DNA of 64,000 bases from Bradyrhizobium iriomotense (GTDB lineage Bacteria; Pseudomonadota; Alphaproteobacteria; Rhizobiales; Xanthobacteraceae), in contig NZ_JAFCJZ010000002.1 of NCBI RefSeq assembly GCF_018130765.1, positions 493,811-557,810 on the forward strand, given 5' to 3'. Positions 63,908 through 64,000 of this stretch are shown here, one piece after another. The notes below the pieces were generated by a model that saw only the letters and a program-made list of their open reading frames with translations, was not told the DNA's origin and did not search any database. The position numbers and the translations under genes were made by a program. Positions within the stretch are counted from its first letter, which is position 1. Every line of letters starts with the position of its first letter.

Positions 63908-64000
63908 TTTAAGGCGCGGTCTTGTAGATTCCATGGGGCGGTGAGCGTGGCCTTTCCGATAGGTTTGGGTTTCCACACTCGAACCCACGGAGAGCCAGAT

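Overview
The window is a chromosomal stretch of a GC-rich alphaproteobacterium, very probably Bradyrhizobium or a close relative. This is judged from recognisable proteins and intergenic repeats; no search was run. Supporting signs are the usg protein, a cox/CO-dehydrogenase accessory cluster, a liv ABC operon, a MASE4-type hybrid kinase, DUF2778 and DUF4189 proteins, a groESL operon with CIRCE, and many palindromic intergenic repeats.

Layout. 1-5500: start of an M20 amidohydrolase, purB, a TetR regulator and a NarL-type two-component pair. 5690-10040: a plus-strand run with a MotA/TolQ/ExbB-like channel, two membrane-anchored proteins of unknown function, a metallophosphoesterase and a Ser/Thr-kinase-like protein fused to a Usp domain. 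10050-17800: small genes, rpe, a low-complexity EF-hand protein, a P1-family peptidase, a large hybrid sensor kinase and a lone receiver protein. 17870-22983: a complete branched-chain amino-acid type ABC transporter (livHMGF plus binding protein). 24116-26787: pcaB-pcaD-pcaC of the protocatechuate branch. 26971-33859: coxG, coxS, coxM, coxD, coxE, a split XdhC and a MoeA/MobA-like fusion, but no coxL. 34087-37447: DUF4189, DUF2000, an alcohol dehydrogenase, a GFA protein, and an ArsR/SRPBCC pair. 37556-41125: a TetR-HlyD-ABC efflux operon. 41256-48816: an adenylate cyclase, a GntR/MFS/amidohydrolase group, PhzF, DUF488, DUF72 and small exported or anchored proteins. 49056-51698: two lipid-linked sugar transferases. 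51897-54371: a FecR/CHASE2-cyclase pair. 54961-58319: a DUF2778 protein, a GST, and an isochorismatase with a divergent LysR. 58381-59643: a small patch with two tRNA fragments, a broken lysozyme-like gene and an AT-richer FkbM methyltransferase, which looks acquired. 59977-63907: lepB, a GIY-YIG pseudogene inside an inverted-repeat element, groESL and usg.

The most interesting signals are: (1) a frameshifted GIY-YIG nuclease gene sitting exactly between the two arms of an intergenic palindromic element that occurs without the gene at five other places in the window; (2) a MotA/ExbB-like channel paired with an unusual single-pass partner; (3) a cox cluster in which the catalytic large-subunit gene is missing between coxS and coxM; (4) the tRNA-fragment/FkbM patch; and (5) a leader able to form mutually exclusive stems upstream of a Q/G-rich small protein gene that ends in a strong terminator.
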